A stretch of DNA of 64,000 nucleotides from Aquificota bacterium (GCA_013153635.1 JAADDZ010000020.1:1-64000), one strand, 5' to 3'; positions 43,726-55,016 are shown, numbered from the stretch's first letter. Made by a program: numbers and translations. Notes: a model not told the origin generated them from the letters alone.

Positions 43726-44781
43726 TTATTCTATGTATTTTCCGCGGTATTGTTTTAGAATTTCTTTTTGTTTTTCACTTATGAATGTTTTGAGAAATTC
43801 TTTGTCTTCTTTGTCTATTTGGTCAAATTTTGCTCCAAAGCAGAGTTTTTTCCCAACTTCTCGTACATTTTTTATTACAGCTTCACCTTTTATGGTTCTG
43901 TTATCTATTTTTAACTGTGCTTTTATTTTTGTTTCTACTGACAATTTTTTATCCCTCGCTTCCAAAATAGGTAAACAAAATCCAAATCCTTCTATACTTA
44001 TATCGGTAGTTTCTGTGTTTATTTTTACTTTCTTTCCTTCTTTTGTTTCTAATTCAAGTATTATTGGGATATGTTCCCTAAGTCTAAATTCTTCTCTTCT
44101 GTTTATTGATTCTAGTTTGAAGGTGTGAGGTAGTTTTACTATGTATTTGCCGTCTTCGTGGATTATATCTTGGATTGTCTCCTCAAATGAATAGATAGCA
44201 TCGTCCTTTCTTATGAATCTTATTTTTACTTTTGAACCTACTTCAAAATCAAATGGAGGTTTTTTGTCTATAACCCACCAATATGTAAAAAGTTCGTCTT
44301 TATCGTATAAGGCTACTGGGTATATCTGTTTGTTTGGCGATATAAGGTTTCCTGTTTGGTATATGTCTATATCTTTTGTTGATATTAAAGGAACATATGG
44401 GGGAATTTTGTCAAATCCTAGCTTTCTTCTAATTCGTCTGATGAGTTTTTCGTCAAAGTTTGGATTTTCTTTTATATAGAGGTCTATAACTTTTTCAAAT
44501 GGAGCTTTAAACTCTAAAACTAAAAAAGGGTCTCTTTTTAATTTTTTAGAGTAGTTCCATAAAAGCTGGGCTTCTTCTTTTGTCAAACCTAAATCTTGTG
44601 CGTATATAAAAAATAGTCTCTTTAGGTATCTGTGGTTTATGAACTCTTTTATTTTATCTATGTAGTAAAGACCTAGTCCTAAAAGTATGAATATTACAAC
44701 TATAAGAAAAAATATCTTTAGATTCTGGGTTTTTATGGTGCTTTTGAATGCATCTGTTACTATGTTGACTCTTTCGTCCAT
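43726..44781 (-). CDS. PilZ-domain c-di-GMP receptor, membrane-anchored
   Basis: 351 residues: one membrane helix near 22-42, a cytosolic helical part (LTKEEAQLLWNYSKKLKRDPFLVLEF), a YcgR-N-like domain (GSKVKIRFIRKDDAIYSFEETIQDI), and a PilZ domain with the c-di-GMP motif: RREEFRLR (near 229) and TTDISIEGFGF (near 261). It sits directly before motA, so a motor-brake role like YcgR is likely. The diguanylate cyclase at 14857-15897 is one possible source of ligand. Confidence 0.85.
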   Translation of the reverse strand: MDERVNIVTDAFKSTIKTQNLKIFFLIVVIFILLGLGLYYIDKIKEFINHRYLKRLFFIYAQDLGLTKEEAQLLWNYSKKLKRDPFLVLEFKAPFEKVIDLYIKENPNFDEKLIRRIRRKLGFDKIPPYVPLISTKDIDIYQTGNLISPNKQIYPVALYDKDELFTYWWVIDKKPPFDFEVGSKVKIRFIRKDDAIYSFEETIQDIIHEDGKYIVKLPHTFKLESINRREEFRLREHIPIILELETKEGKKVKINTETTDISIEGFGFCLPILEARDKKLSVETKIKAQLKIDNRTIKGEAVIKNVREVGKKLCFGAKFDQIDKEDKEFLKTFISEKQKEILKQYRGKYIE

Positions 44782-44812
44782 GTTAAAAGTTTCCTTTGAA
44801 GTGTTTTATATC

Positions 44813-44840
44813 TAATCGGATATTTTTTTCTTGAGTATTA
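44813..44840 (-). promoter_or_regulatory. Sigma-28-like promoter of PilZ-motAB
   Basis: Minus strand: TAAT (44840-44837), 16 bases, TCCGATTA (44820-44813). This is near the flagellar consensus TAAA-N15-GCCGATAA. It lies 31 bases before the PilZ start, overlapping the end of the AddB-like gene. Confidence 0.45.
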
Positions 44841-47528
44841 GTTAGTATTTTTTGAAGGTAGATGGTCTTTTGGACAAATGTCTAAAAATTGGCAGTAGTT
44901 ACACTCGTCAGTTTGTATAGGGGTAAAGTTTTTACTGATTAATCTGTGTAGTATCTCTTTTAGGTGTTGGTCTAATTCTTCAGTTGGAGATACTGTATAG
45001 TAGGTGCGTCCTGTTTTGTCATTTATGGATATGATTCCTATATGTTTTACTTTTTTTCCTTTTTGCTCTAGGAGCTGTTTATATATGATAAGCTGGACAT
45101 ATTTGGTTTGTACCTCTTTTTTTATATTTTTAGGAGGAGTTTCTCCTGTTTTGTAGTCGTATATGTAGTAGTTATCGTTATCTTGGTCTACTCTATCTAA
45201 CCTTCCTATAAACATTCTGTTTTTTAGTCTTTTCTCTAAAAACTCTTTTGCTATTTTTATATTTTGGGCTTTTAGTCTATCTATATCTTCTTGTAGGAAA
45301 AGTATCAATCTATTGAACAAGTCATAGGCTCGCCTCTCTTCAAAAGGTCTGTAAGAGGGGGGTATCTGGGATAAGAAATGGTTTATACCTTTTTTGTCGT
45401 TTATACCTTCGTAAAACTGCTTTTTTAGTTTTTGTTTATCAATGATAGGTTCGTCTAAATCTAACTCTAAGAAAAACTCTTTTAGTATTTCGTGGATAAG
45501 TAACCCTTTTTCATAGGGAGGAATTTTGGTTCTGTCTAAGATGGGATATTCTTCTATCTGTAGTATCTTTTCCAAAAAGAATCTGTATGGACAAACTGCA
45601 AATAGCTGAAAATCCGTAGCATACATAGGAAATCTCAATTCAATATCTATCACAAAATCTTCAGTGGTAGGATTTTCATACTTTTGTTTTCTCTCTAATA
45701 TGCTTTTTAGGTCTTTTAGAATCTCTTTTAGCTCGTTTGCGTATTGGATTCTAAACTCTTTTTCTAGATATATCTGTTTTGGAGTATAAAGATGCTTTTT
45801 TTCTTTGTAGAACCAATCTGGATAAAGAATCCTTTTTATCTCTTCTAAAAATGTAGAAGTAGATGTTTGCTGGGTATAGATAGAGCCTGTCAGATAGGAT
45901 AGATATATATTTTTGTTTTTATCAAAGATAGCTGAAAAGTTGGCAAGTTGTTGAAAGATGATATGAAATTTGTAATCAAGGTTGTTTAGCTCTAGAGGTG
46001 ATGTTAATAATTCTTCTCTTAGTGGTTTTGGAAATATGTCCTGATTTAGACCGACGAAGAAGATATATTCAAAATTATTTCCCTCTGCTCCTGTTGGTTT
46101 TAGAACAGAGATGATATTCCCTCTCTGTTTTTTGGTTTTGTTTTCTTTTTGGAAAAAGGTTTTTATCACTTTTGTAAAATCTTCGTACGATATTTCTTTA
46201 AAAAGCGTTTTATAAAAGGAATTTGTTTTCAAAGAAAAAAGTATATCTTCTAGATATGCTCTCTCTTCGCAAGGTTTAATAAACTCTTTTATGAAATTAT
46301 CAAAAAATGTTACATAGTTTTCTATACTGTCTTTATCTGGCAGGTCTAAAAGCTGTTGTATAAGAGATAGAATCACTGGATTTTTGATATATTTCTGCCA
46401 CTGTTTAGGGTCTTCTATTGAAGGCAAAGAGATGATGTGTGCCTCTAGCTGTTCTATATCTGGTATAGAAAAAAGAGTTTTTGAAAGTATATGAAGTATA
46501 CTCTCTTTTGAAAAAGATTTTAGTTTTATCTCAAAGAGCATGTAGAGTTTTCTATAGTTTGGACTGTTTATGTATCTGTTCTCTTCAGCGAGATAATAAG
46601 GTATGTAGTACCTATTTAGTATCTCTTTTAAAAATGGAAGGTATCTATTAAAATCTGGGATTATTATACATATCTTATCCCAAGAGACTCCGTTAATAAC
46701 GAGGTGTATAATCTCTTTTGCTACGTTTTCTATCTCTTCTTTTTCTGAATTTGCTTCCATAATTTTTATACTGTGATTTTCCAATTTTGGGATATTGTAA
46801 TCGTGTTTGAAGAGGTAACTTGCTATCTTTGAGTTTTTATCGAGTTCTTTTTGAGTTACTGCAAAACTTTCAGTTAGGGTTTCATAAAAATGTCTCACTT
46901 CTTTAAAATGGTTGTAGTTTTGGTAATAACCACTATCAAATATAAATGGAGCAAAAACGAGTAATTCCCTTTTGGTTAACTTTTTTAATTTTTTAAACAG
47001 AGCTTGATGTAAGCTAGGTACAGATTTTATCCCAAATATAAAAAGATAATCTGTGAAAGGTTCTTTGTCTTTCTTTATCGCTAATTCGTGTACATCTTCT
47101 CTATCAAAGTAACCGTTATCTTTTAGAAATATTTGATATTTTGTTAATATGTTCCTTACCCAGTTTGATTTTATCTTTTGAAAAGGGATTTGATACTCTT
47201 TTAACTGCTGGAGAAGGAGGTTAAAATCTTCACTTAGAGTATCTAATTTTATACCTTCATCGTAAAGCAATTTTTTTAAGATAAGTTCTTTTTCAAAATC
47301 TCCCAGAGGCTCTATATTTGTTAATTTTTTGGAAATATCGATAAGAGTATAAAATTCTGTATTTGCCAGTATCTCTAAATTCTCGGCAAGAGTCTCCTTT
47401 AGGTAGATTTTCTGCTGGTTTGTATGCACTACAAACGTTAGTTTGGAAAGAGGTTCTTTTTGTTTTATCTGTTTTATCTTTTTGGTTAAAACTGTTTTTA
47501 AAAAATCATAATCACCACAGAAGAACAT
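44838..47528 (-). CDS. AddB-like RecB-family exonuclease
   Basis: About 896 residues. The N-terminal two thirds resemble an inactivated UvrD/AddB helicase: no Walker A is visible, but GNIISVLKPTGAEGNNFEYIFFVGLNQDIFP near 490-520 matches the helicase C-domain. The C-terminal PD-(D/E)XK nuclease has MFIGRLDRVD, YIYDYKTGE and QLIIYKQLL, preceded by CPYRFFLEK. Three final cysteines (877, 880, 886) complete an AddB-type Fe-S site with that first one. It would process DNA ends with an AddA helicase, which is not in the window. Start at ATG 47528, overlapping the upstream stop (TGATG). Confidence 0.78.
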   Translation of the reverse strand: MFFCGDYDFLKTVLTKKIKQIKQKEPLSKLTFVVHTNQQKIYLKETLAENLEILANTEFYTLIDISKKLTNIEPLGDFEKELILKKLLYDEGIKLDTLSEDFNLLLQQLKEYQIPFQKIKSNWVRNILTKYQIFLKDNGYFDREDVHELAIKKDKEPFTDYLFIFGIKSVPSLHQALFKKLKKLTKRELLVFAPFIFDSGYYQNYNHFKEVRHFYETLTESFAVTQKELDKNSKIASYLFKHDYNIPKLENHSIKIMEANSEKEEIENVAKEIIHLVINGVSWDKICIIIPDFNRYLPFLKEILNRYYIPYYLAEENRYINSPNYRKLYMLFEIKLKSFSKESILHILSKTLFSIPDIEQLEAHIISLPSIEDPKQWQKYIKNPVILSLIQQLLDLPDKDSIENYVTFFDNFIKEFIKPCEERAYLEDILFSLKTNSFYKTLFKEISYEDFTKVIKTFFQKENKTKKQRGNIISVLKPTGAEGNNFEYIFFVGLNQDIFPKPLREELLTSPLELNNLDYKFHIIFQQLANFSAIFDKNKNIYLSYLTGSIYTQQTSTSTFLEEIKRILYPDWFYKEKKHLYTPKQIYLEKEFRIQYANELKEILKDLKSILERKQKYENPTTEDFVIDIELRFPMYATDFQLFAVCPYRFFLEKILQIEEYPILDRTKIPPYEKGLLIHEILKEFFLELDLDEPIIDKQKLKKQFYEGINDKKGINHFLSQIPPSYRPFEERRAYDLFNRLILFLQEDIDRLKAQNIKIAKEFLEKRLKNRMFIGRLDRVDQDNDNYYIYDYKTGETPPKNIKKEVQTKYVQLIIYKQLLEQKGKKVKHIGIISINDKTGRTYYTVSPTEELDQHLKEILHRLISKNFTPIQTDECNYCQFLDICPKDHLPSKNTN

Positions 47529-48364
47529 CACAGTTCCTCTATAGTTGGCTCTTGTTTCTGTATCTGTTCAAAAGAGCCAAACTTATATACATCTCCAAGT
47601 AGATACTTGTTTATATAGGCAAAAAGCATAGCTGTAGCTTTTACATCTTCGGCACAGTATCTAGCTATCTGGGTTAGATTGTTTTCATTAAAAAGCTGAA
47701 AAACTATATCCCCCTCTCCTTCTTGTTTTACTGGAATATTACACAGATAGCACAGCTTCTTTAGGGATACTTTTCTACCTCCAAATATATCTACAGAAAT
47801 ATCTATATGATAAGGGGTATATCTGTTTGTATATCGGGGAAAAACTTCTTCCCATTTATCAAACTTGTCCATATACATGTTTATAAAACGCCTTATACTA
47901 AGGCTTTTTTTGTTTGTGTCTAATCTCTGTTTGTCATCTATGTATCTCATATATTTTAAGGTTCTAAGCTTCAAAACAGGCAAATCAAAATCTTTTCCGT
48001 TAACTGTTATCAAAACTGGAAAGTTCTTTATATAGATTCTGTTTTTATCTTTGATAGTAAATTGGTGGGATTTTCTAAAAACCTCCCAAAACTTAGATAT
48101 GACCTTTTTTTCATCTTTACTTACATATGCACAGAAAGAATCTATCTTTTTATTTTTAACTAAAAGATAGCTAAAGGCTACTACCTTGTGGTAGGGATTT
48201 GGTAGGAATTCTCCATTTTCTTTCTTTTCCTTTTCTCTGCTGTCTGCTATAGATTGAAACATATCTTCATCTATAACTGTTTCTATGTCTAAAACCAGAA
48301 AGCTAAAAAATCTATCCCCAAATTCTTTCCTTTTTTGGAGTATGTCTTCCCCTGTCCATTCCAT
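47528..48364 (-). CDS. Predicted 3'-5' exonuclease, PolB exonuclease-like
   Basis: About 278 residues of the RNase H-like DEDD fold. LVLDIETV near residue 24 is the first acidic motif; [17 protein letters not shown] the second; [14 protein letters not shown] the third. It fits the stand-alone exonuclease family related to the proofreading domain of family B polymerases. A TTG upstream extends the frame to 48409; the ATG at 48364 is preferred, though its ribosome-binding site is weak. Translationally coupled to the AddB-like gene and divergent from uvrB, giving a repair-gene cluster. Confidence 0.78.
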   Translation of the reverse strand: MEWTGEDILQKRKEFGDRFFSFLVLDIETVIDEDMFQSIADSREKEKKENGEFLPNPYHKVVAFSYLLVKNKKIDSFCAYVSKDEKKVISKFWEVFRKSHQFTIKDKNRIYIKNFPVLITVNGKDFDLPVLKLRTLKYMRYIDDKQRLDTNKKSLSIRRFINMYMDKFDKWEEVFPRYTNRYTPYHIDISVDIFGGRKVSLKKLCYLCNIPVKQEGEGDIVFQLFNENNLTQIARYCAEDVKATAMLFAYINKYLLGDVYKFGSFEQIQKQEPTIEEL

Positions 48365-48421
48365 AAGTATTACCAAGTTTTTCGTATATACAAAAGATAA
48401 TTTTATCAAAGATAATCTATC

Positions 48422-48449
48422 TTGGTCTTACAAAATAATGAAATATATT
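48422..48449 (+). promoter_or_regulatory. Possible uvrB promoter
   Basis: TTGGTC (48422-48427), 16 bases, TATATT (48444-48449), about 30 bases before the uvrB ATG. No SOS-type operator was recognised. Confidence 0.4.
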
Positions 48450-48479
48450 ATTAAGCTAAAAAATTATAGGATAAAGAGA

Positions 48480-50468
48480 ATGAGCAAAAGTCCTTTTAAA
48501 TTAATTTCTGAATTTGAGCCAAAGGGAGACCAGCCAAAAGCTATACAACAGCTGTATCAAAATCTGAAAAATGGAGTTAATGAACAAGTTTTATTAGGTG
48601 CTACAGGAACAGGAAAAACATTTACTATAGCTAATGTTATCCAAAAGTATGGAAAACCTACTCTTGTAATATCCCACAATAAAACCCTTGCGGCACAGCT
48701 ATACAGGGAGTTAAAAGAGTTGTTCCCGAATAATGCGGTAGAGTATTTTGTCTCTTACTATGACTATTACCAACCAGAAGCTTACCTCCCAGAAAAAGAT
48801 GTGTACATCGAGAAAGACAGTTCTATAAATGACGCTATAGATAGGCTTAGACATTCAGCTACAAGAAGCTTGATAGAGAGACCAGATACAATAGTAGTTG
48901 CTTCTGTATCATGTATATACGGTCTAGGTACTCCAGAATTTTACGAAAAGCTTAGACTACATCTCTATGTAGGACAAGAGTTGGACAGACAAAATTTACT
49001 AAAAAAACTGGTAGACCTTCAGTACACAAGAGATGATTTTTCTTTTAAGAGGGGTACTTTTTGTGTAAAAGGAGATACTGTTGAGATTTTGCCGTCTCAT
49101 ACTGAAGACATTATCTTAAGGGTTGAGTTTTTTGGTGATGAGATAGAAAGCATCACCGAGCTAAATCTATTTAACAGGAATGTTAAAAGAACCTTAGAGA
49201 GAACTGTTATCTTTCCTGCTAGTCATTATGTTATACCAAGACCTGACATGGTAGATGCTATAAAACATATAAAGGCAGATTTAGAAAAAGAGGTAGCAGA
49301 GTTTAGAAAAGAAGGAAAAGAGATAGAAGCTAATAGGCTATGGCAAAGGACTAATTACGATATAGAGATGATGTTGGAGTTAGGTACTTGTAAAGGGATA
49401 GAGAACTATTCTAGATATTTTGATGGTAGAAAACCGGGAGAACCTCCGTATACTCTTATAGACTACTTTCCTGAAGATTTTCTACTAGTGGTAGATGAAT
49501 CTCATGTCACAATACCTCAAATAAGAGCTATGTACAACGGAGACAGAAGAAGAAAAGAAAATCTAGTTAAGTATGGTTGGAGGATAAAATCTGCATTTGA
49601 CAATAGACCTCTAAAATTTGATGAATTTTTGAAAAAGATACAAAAGGTTATATATGTGTCAGCTACCCCTGCTAACTGGGAGATAGAAAGGAGCAAAGGG
49701 GTTATCGTAGAGCAGATAATAAGACCTACAGGTCTTCTAGACCCAGTAGTAGAGGTAAGACCTACCCAAAATCAGATAGACAACCTTGTAAGTGAAATAT
49801 GGGAGCTGAAGAAGAAAGAAGAAAGAGCCATAGTTATAACCCTAACAAAAAAGATGGCAGAGAATCTAGCTGACTATCTAGAAGAGAGAGAGATAAAGTC
49901 TATATACCTTCATTCAGAGATAGACACGATAGAAAGGGCAAAAATAATAAAAGAGCTAAGAGAAGGTAAATATGATGTTGTAGTTGGGGTAAATCTCCTA
50001 AGAGAAGGTTTGGACATGCCAGAAGTCTCTTTGGTAGCTATTTTAGATGCAGATAAACAAGGCTTTCTAAGGTCTAAAACAGCTCTTATCCAGATAATAG
50101 GAAGAGCCGCAAGAAATATCCATGGAAAAGCTATCTTATATGCCGACAAGATAACCCCAGCAATAGAAGAGACTCTAGAAGAAACAAACAGGAGAAGACA
50201 GATTCAAAAAGAGTACAACCAAAAGTATGGTATAACTCCAAAATCAGTATCAAAAGAGATAAAAGAGCTTATAGCTTTAGAGGATATAGGTCTGATACAA
50301 GAGTACAACGACCTTCCTGAAGGTATCCAAACTGAAGAAGAGCTATTAAAAGAGATAGACAAACTAGAAAAACAGATGTGGGAACATGCTAAAAACTGGG
50401 AATTTGAAAAAGCCGCAGAGTTAAGAGACAAGATAGACAAACTTAGAAAACTTATTGGGGTTGTTTAA
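48480..50468 (+). CDS. uvrB: Excinuclease ABC subunit B
   Basis: About 662 residues. The start [22 protein letters not shown] is canonical UvrB; an upstream extension of 65 residues has no conserved content and is rejected. Walker [13 protein letters not shown] (near 40), beta-hairpin [12 protein letters not shown] (near 93), Walker B VVDESHV, helicase motif [11 protein letters not shown], and the C-terminal UvrC-binding helix pair ([23 protein letters not shown]). Acts in nucleotide excision repair with UvrA and UvrC. It overlaps the convergent glycosyltransferase by 17 bases. Confidence 0.96.
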   Translation: MSKSPFKLISEFEPKGDQPKAIQQLYQNLKNGVNEQVLLGATGTGKTFTIANVIQKYGKPTLVISHNKTLAAQLYRELKELFPNNAVEYFVSYYDYYQPEAYLPEKDVYIEKDSSINDAIDRLRHSATRSLIERPDTIVVASVSCIYGLGTPEFYEKLRLHLYVGQELDRQNLLKKLVDLQYTRDDFSFKRGTFCVKGDTVEILPSHTEDIILRVEFFGDEIESITELNLFNRNVKRTLERTVIFPASHYVIPRPDMVDAIKHIKADLEKEVAEFRKEGKEIEANRLWQRTNYDIEMMLELGTCKGIENYSRYFDGRKPGEPPYTLIDYFPEDFLLVVDESHVTIPQIRAMYNGDRRRKENLVKYGWRIKSAFDNRPLKFDEFLKKIQKVIYVSATPANWEIERSKGVIVEQIIRPTGLLDPVVEVRPTQNQIDNLVSEIWELKKKEERAIVITLTKKMAENLADYLEEREIKSIYLHSEIDTIERAKIIKELREGKYDVVVGVNLLREGLDMPEVSLVAILDADKQGFLRSKTALIQIIGRAARNIHGKAILYADKITPAIEETLEETNRRRQIQKEYNQKYGITPKSVSKEIKELIALEDIGLIQEYNDLPEGIQTEEELLKEIDKLEKQMWEHAKNWEFEKAAELRDKIDKLRKLIGVV

Positions 50469-53337
50469 CAGTTTTTTTCTCTAAAAGCTTAGAAAACATT
50501 TTAAAAAACTCTTTAGTTAGTTTTTTGTCTCTAGGTTTTTGAAAAAGCTCCAAAAAGGTTCTATCTAGCTCTTGGTTTCCGTAGAGTTCTTGTGTATAAA
50601 TTCTGGCTTTTACAGTCTGCTCTATATTTTCTCTTTTTCCTTTTTTACCAAGTAAAAAATCGTACATTCCTAGATACATAGCTCTTAAGAGATGTTTGCT
50701 GTGTTTTATTATTGGATAAATATCTAATAACTCTTTTAAAGAACTAGAATATTCAAAATCTTTCGTTTTTTCTTCTAACAGAAAGATATTTCTCGAAAAG
50801 TAATATACTGAAACTACCGATTTTAAAAATCCTCCTATAGAACCTCCTCCTTTGTGATATATATGGGTGTAAGGTGTGTACAGATGAAGAATATTTCTTC
50901 GCTTTACGTTTTGGGTAAAGTGGTTATCCTCAAAGTACAAGAAAAAGTCCTCGTCCCAGTAACCAACATCTTCTATAAGGTCAGTTTTAAACAAAATGTT
51001 AGCTCCAGATAAAATCAATGGTATTTTAATGATGTCTAGACTGTCCGTTTTACCACCTAGAGATACAACTTTTCCATCATACTGAACTTTTGTCCTATCT
51101 TTGAAATCCTTTATTTTACAAGTTACTAAAGGAGCATCATAAACAGCAGAGGTTTTTAACATCTCTTCCAAAGTATCTTTTTGTACAACTGTATCCGGAT
51201 TCAAAACCCATATATAGTCAGCCTTATTATTTTGGGCTATCTGGATACCTAGATTATTCCCTCCCCCAAAACCTAGGTTCTCTTTTGACTTTACTACAAT
51301 CACATCTCTATCAAAAGATATAACTGCGTTTTGTATCTGTTCTTGATACAGATATTTTGTATCTACTCCTAAGTCCTGTATCTGTTTGTACAGACTTTTT
51401 GGATATTCCTCGCTGTGAGAATTATCAATCACTACAATAGATAAATTAGGGTAGTCCTGCTCTAACAAAGATTTTATAGAAAAAAAAGTGTCTTCTATGT
51501 TTTGATAACTTACTAAGATAACTACTACTTTTTGGTTTATCCTTGTATCGAGTTTGGAAAGGTCTGCATTTTTACCTCTAATACTAAACATAAATTTATA
51601 TCTCTCTCCTTTTGGGATAAACCAGTCTATACCCCATAGTTCTGTAGGGTGTGGCACATTTCCATATCCGTAATACTCTATCAGCTTATCTGCAAGTTTG
51701 TCTGTACTTTCTTGTACCAGTTTATCTATTTTTAAACTGTTTTGGGTTTTGAAAGATTCTTGACCTTTATGGTATATGTAACTATCTAAAGCTACTTTTA
51801 GTTTGTAACCATTTTCTCTAAGTCTCCAGCATATTTCAAGGTCGTCATTCCCTAAAAATAGGTCTTCATCAAAGTAACCTACCTCCTGTAAGATTTCCCT
51901 TTTGGTTGCAAAGCAAAAACCTATGAGTAGTTTTGAAAAAACTGATTTTTTATAATTTTTATTTTTTATATAGTTAGCTAACAAATCTACATTCTTCTCA
52001 TCAAAATCTACAAGTTCTGGGAAATATGAGATATACTGTTGAAAAGGAACAGCGTAACTGGACAACGGAGCTACCCCTCCAATATCCTCTGAAGTAAAAT
52101 GCTGTAAAAGGCTGTCTATCCAACCATCAGGTACAATAGTATCTGGATTGAGAAAAATAATGTTTGGGTTTTTGGAAGCTTTAATCCCTATATTTATAGC
52201 CTTTGGATAACCTAGATTCTGCGGATTTAATATGATTTTTAGATTTTTGTGGTTTAATCCTTTTAGTAGTTTTACTGTACCATCTGTAGAGCTGTTATCC
52301 ACTATGACCAGCTCATCTTCCTCTGAAAGGGAAGGCAAAACAGAGTTTAAGAAATTTTCCAAAGTCCTTTCAGAATTATAAGTTACAGTAATCACACTCA
52401 CCGGCTCTCTATCTTGTTTTTTGTACAGTCTTTTATTGTACTCTACAGCTTTGGTTACGAAGTTTTTAAATCTCTGTCTTATATCCTTTTGGGTGTCTAA
52501 ATCTGGATATTTTGAAAGATTTAACAAACCATAGATAAAAGATGTTAACTGATATTTTTTTTCTTCTTTGGTAATATTAAATTCCCTATTAAAAAAGTCA
52601 TTTTCTACGAAAAAAAAGGTTTCTTCAAACCCCCTCATCATCACATCTGGGTTACATTGGTCGTTAGTCCCATCTATCCTAAATAAAGACAAAGGCTCTG
52701 ATATATATGCAACTTTACCTTTCTTTGCTAGCATCAACCATGTAAACCAATCTGCATTTGCTCTAAAACTAAATTTACCTAACTTAAAAAGTTCAAAATC
52801 TACGTCCCTTTTTCTAAATAAAAAGGTAGAAAACTCTCCAATATAGTTAGACAGATTTAATAAAGTAACTTTACCTACAACCTTTCCATCTATTACAGTA
52901 TCCTCATTAAACAGTTTTCTGGTAGCTGGAATATCATCTGTTGATAAAGGATTTAGATACTTATCTACCGCTATCCTAGCAGAGGTTGCTACTTTTACTT
53001 CTGGATATGTATCTAAAAAATAGGATAGTCTCTCCAAAGCTTGCGGTAAAAGATAATCATCTTCAGCTAACCATTTTATATAATCTCCTGATGCATGATT
53101 AAATAAAGCTCTAAAGTTAGCAACTGGACCGATATTCTTTTTATGTTTTATATATCTGATAAAATCGTATTTTTTTATATAGTCTTTTATAGTTTCATAA
53201 TTTTGGCTATCTTTTGGGTTGTCATCTGCTATTATTACCTCATCTGGTAGCCGTGTCTGTTTTAGTACACTTTCTAATGCTTGTTTTAAGTAATCTGGAC
53301 GGTTATAAGTTGGAATTAAAACAGATATTTTTGACAT
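50452..53337 (-). CDS. Triple-domain GT2 glycosyltransferase
   Basis: A 961-residue protein with three successive family 2 glycosyltransferase domains. Domain 1 (about 1-290): [38 protein letters not shown]. Domain 2 (about 300-560): [35 protein letters not shown]. Domain 3 (about 580-900): [31 protein letters not shown]. Each keeps the D-x-D-like metal site. Likely adds or extends a glycan on a surface structure. A sigma-28-like promoter lies upstream and flagellin genes are nearby, so flagellin is a candidate acceptor (inference). Confidence 0.82.
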   Translation of the reverse strand: MSKISVLIPTYNRPDYLKQALESVLKQTRLPDEVIIADDNPKDSQNYETIKDYIKKYDFIRYIKHKKNIGPVANFRALFNHASGDYIKWLAEDDYLLPQALERLSYFLDTYPEVKVATSARIAVDKYLNPLSTDDIPATRKLFNEDTVIDGKVVGKVTLLNLSNYIGEFSTFLFRKRDVDFELFKLGKFSFRANADWFTWLMLAKKGKVAYISEPLSLFRIDGTNDQCNPDVMMRGFEETFFFVENDFFNREFNITKEEKKYQLTSFIYGLLNLSKYPDLDTQKDIRQRFKNFVTKAVEYNKRLYKKQDREPVSVITVTYNSERTLENFLNSVLPSLSEEDELVIVDNSSTDGTVKLLKGLNHKNLKIILNPQNLGYPKAINIGIKASKNPNIIFLNPDTIVPDGWIDSLLQHFTSEDIGGVAPLSSYAVPFQQYISYFPELVDFDEKNVDLLANYIKNKNYKKSVFSKLLIGFCFATKREILQEVGYFDEDLFLGNDDLEICWRLRENGYKLKVALDSYIYHKGQESFKTQNSLKIDKLVQESTDKLADKLIEYYGYGNVPHPTELWGIDWFIPKGERYKFMFSIRGKNADLSKLDTRINQKVVVILVSYQNIEDTFFSIKSLLEQDYPNLSIVVIDNSHSEEYPKSLYKQIQDLGVDTKYLYQEQIQNAVISFDRDVIVVKSKENLGFGGGNNLGIQIAQNNKADYIWVLNPDTVVQKDTLEEMLKTSAVYDAPLVTCKIKDFKDRTKVQYDGKVVSLGGKTDSLDIIKIPLILSGANILFKTDLIEDVGYWDEDFFLYFEDNHFTQNVKRRNILHLYTPYTHIYHKGGGSIGGFLKSVVSVYYFSRNIFLLEEKTKDFEYSSSLKELLDIYPIIKHSKHLLRAMYLGMYDFLLGKKGKRENIEQTVKARIYTQELYGNQELDRTFLELFQKPRDKKLTKEFFKMFSKLLEKKTVKQPQ

Positions 53338-53372
53338 TAGGTTACCTACTTAGGTTTTTCTTTATGTTAGAC

Positions 53373-53400
53373 TTATCGGTCTAAGCTAGATGCTGAATTA
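53373..53400 (-). promoter_or_regulatory. Sigma-28-like promoter of the triple GT2 gene
   Basis: Minus strand: TAAT (53400-53397), 16 bases, ACCGATAA (53380-53373), seven of eight to the flagellar -10. It is 36 bases before the start, in the gap after the methyltransferase. The -10 also sits in a small inverted repeat (TTAGAC/GTCTAA), an alternative reading as a hairpin without a T-run. Confidence 0.5.
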
Positions 53401-53402
53401 AT

Positions 53403-54959
53403 CTATCCCAAAATAGAAGATTGGAATGTCTGCTCTATATCTATATGATTTTGAAATCTCTTAATATCGTATTTAGGAAATATAGATTGTATGGTTGAAA
53501 ATATGAACTGTTCTTTTGTCATACCTTGTACGAAAGGTGCAAAATCTTCCCAGAGATACAAAAGATTTCTAAACAGTACAAAATCAATGGTTATATCTGT
53601 TTTTAATCTCCATTTTTTATCAAAAAAGTGCCATCTTCCTTGTTCATCTTCTTTCAGATTCCAGTAAGTAAAATCAATAGCTTCCCCATTTACCAATGGG
53701 TATCCTTGTAAATCTTCTCTACCTGTACCAAAACTTTTTACCAAATTCTCTAAAAGAGTATTATTTATCTGGTGTAATGTTTTGAAGCTGTCTTGGGCAA
53801 ATAGAGCTTTTAGGGCTTTTATGTATATGCTAGTCCCTTTTACCCAATTTTGATTTAACAATCTGTATTCAAAAATCTCGTTTTCTTGTTTTTTTGTATT
53901 TGTGTAGAGAGGAGATTTTTTAACTTTTATCTGATTTTTATCTTTTATTACATCTACAAAGTGGTGATACTCTTTTTTTATAAAAGGTTCATTCCAGTAT
54001 TTTCTAAAAATCCATCTGGTTTTTAGGTTTTTATTTTTTGATTTAGAAGCGAGTACTAAGAAAGAGTTAGAAAATTCAAAAAAAGTTCTAGATTTTAGGG
54101 TGTTTTCTATAAATAAAGGGTCTGAAAATAAAAACGCTCTACTTCCTGAATAATCATTAAAAGAGCCTCTCCATATACCACTTGGATTTAAATCATAAAA
54201 TTCTGTAGTTTCTCTAACAAATATCTTTGGAAGTTTGTAGTCTGGTAGGAGATGATAAAATTGGATATTTTCAAAACCAGCATCTTTTAGTAAGCTCTCC
54301 AACTCATACCTACTGTAAGTAATAGGCGATTTAAATGGGTAGTCGATAATCCCAGAGAACAATACTCCGTTGTGGTCTTCTCTACACCCAGAAAAATATT
54401 TTGCACCTAATTTGTTCTCTATTGAGATTAACAATATCCCTTCTTTGTCTAAGGTATGATACAGATTCTTTAAAAATCTACTAACAGCAGTTTTTCTGTC
54501 TTCTTTTGAGTAAAAAGGTATGTACTCTAAAACACCTACCAATGTAACTAACTGATAGAACTCTTTAGGATAGTTTATCTGTGTAATATCTGCAGTTGTT
54601 ACATGTACATTGTCGTATCTTTTGGTTCGCTCTTTTATTATGGAAGACCTAGCACTGCTCCCCTCTACAGCATCTACATGTTTAAAATTCTGTGCTAGAT
54701 ACCATGTTATAGCCCCTGCACCTGCTCCTAGTTCTAGCACTGTACTATTTTTATCCAAAAGTTCTTGAACACTGTGAATAACAGCAGTTCTCTCTACTGT
54801 AAGATGGTACTTAGAAGCCCAATCTTTTATATATCTATGTAAGTCAAAAGAGTCTCTGTAATTTTTTCTTTTGAAGATTTTATAAAGGTATTTCTCTCCT
54901 CCGTCCATATAAGCTATTTCTGTATTTTGATTGCTGTCTAACACACCTTTTTCACTCAT
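53403..54959 (-). CDS. SAM methyltransferase with long C-terminal extension
   Basis: 518 residues. Class I methyltransferase core near 70-245: VLELGAGAGAITWYLA (motif I), VDAVEGSS, LVTLVGVLEYIPFY, LLISIENKLGAKYFSG. The C-terminal half (about 290-518) is Trp/Phe/Lys-rich with no recognised fold; it ends in segments such as NGEAIDFTYWNL and WHFFDKKWRL that recall kinase-like or sugar-pathway methyltransferase tails. Neighbouring glycosyltransferases suggest a glycan or carrier substrate. A weak sigma-28-like element (TAAG-N15-AACGAAAA) lies in the divergent gap upstream. Confidence 0.7.
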   Translation of the reverse strand: MSEKGVLDSNQNTEIAYMDGGEKYLYKIFKRKNYRDSFDLHRYIKDWASKYHLTVERTAVIHSVQELLDKNSTVLELGAGAGAITWYLAQNFKHVDAVEGSSARSSIIKERTKRYDNVHVTTADITQINYPKEFYQLVTLVGVLEYIPFYSKEDRKTAVSRFLKNLYHTLDKEGILLISIENKLGAKYFSGCREDHNGVLFSGIIDYPFKSPITYSRYELESLLKDAGFENIQFYHLLPDYKLPKIFVRETTEFYDLNPSGIWRGSFNDYSGSRAFLFSDPLFIENTLKSRTFFEFSNSFLVLASKSKNKNLKTRWIFRKYWNEPFIKKEYHHFVDVIKDKNQIKVKKSPLYTNTKKQENEIFEYRLLNQNWVKGTSIYIKALKALFAQDSFKTLHQINNTLLENLVKSFGTGREDLQGYPLVNGEAIDFTYWNLKEDEQGRWHFFDKKWRLKTDITIDFVLFRNLLYLWEDFAPFVQGMTKEQFIFSTIQSIFPKYDIKRFQNHIDIEQTFQSSILG

Positions 54960-55016
54960 TGAAAAACTCCTAAAGCTACTTTTATTGAAGATTTTCGTTA
55001 AAAGCTACAGCTGACT

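Noticed and set aside
48285-48479. N-terminal extension of UvrB by 65 residues
   Set aside because: It runs through the divergent promoter region and the 5' end of the exonuclease gene; family proteins start at the ATG at 48480.
50503-50526. AAAAAACT/AGTTTTTT inverted repeat after uvrB as terminator
   Set aside because: AT-only stem within the glycosyltransferase codons and no T-run beyond the stem. Such repeats are expected by chance in AT-rich DNA.
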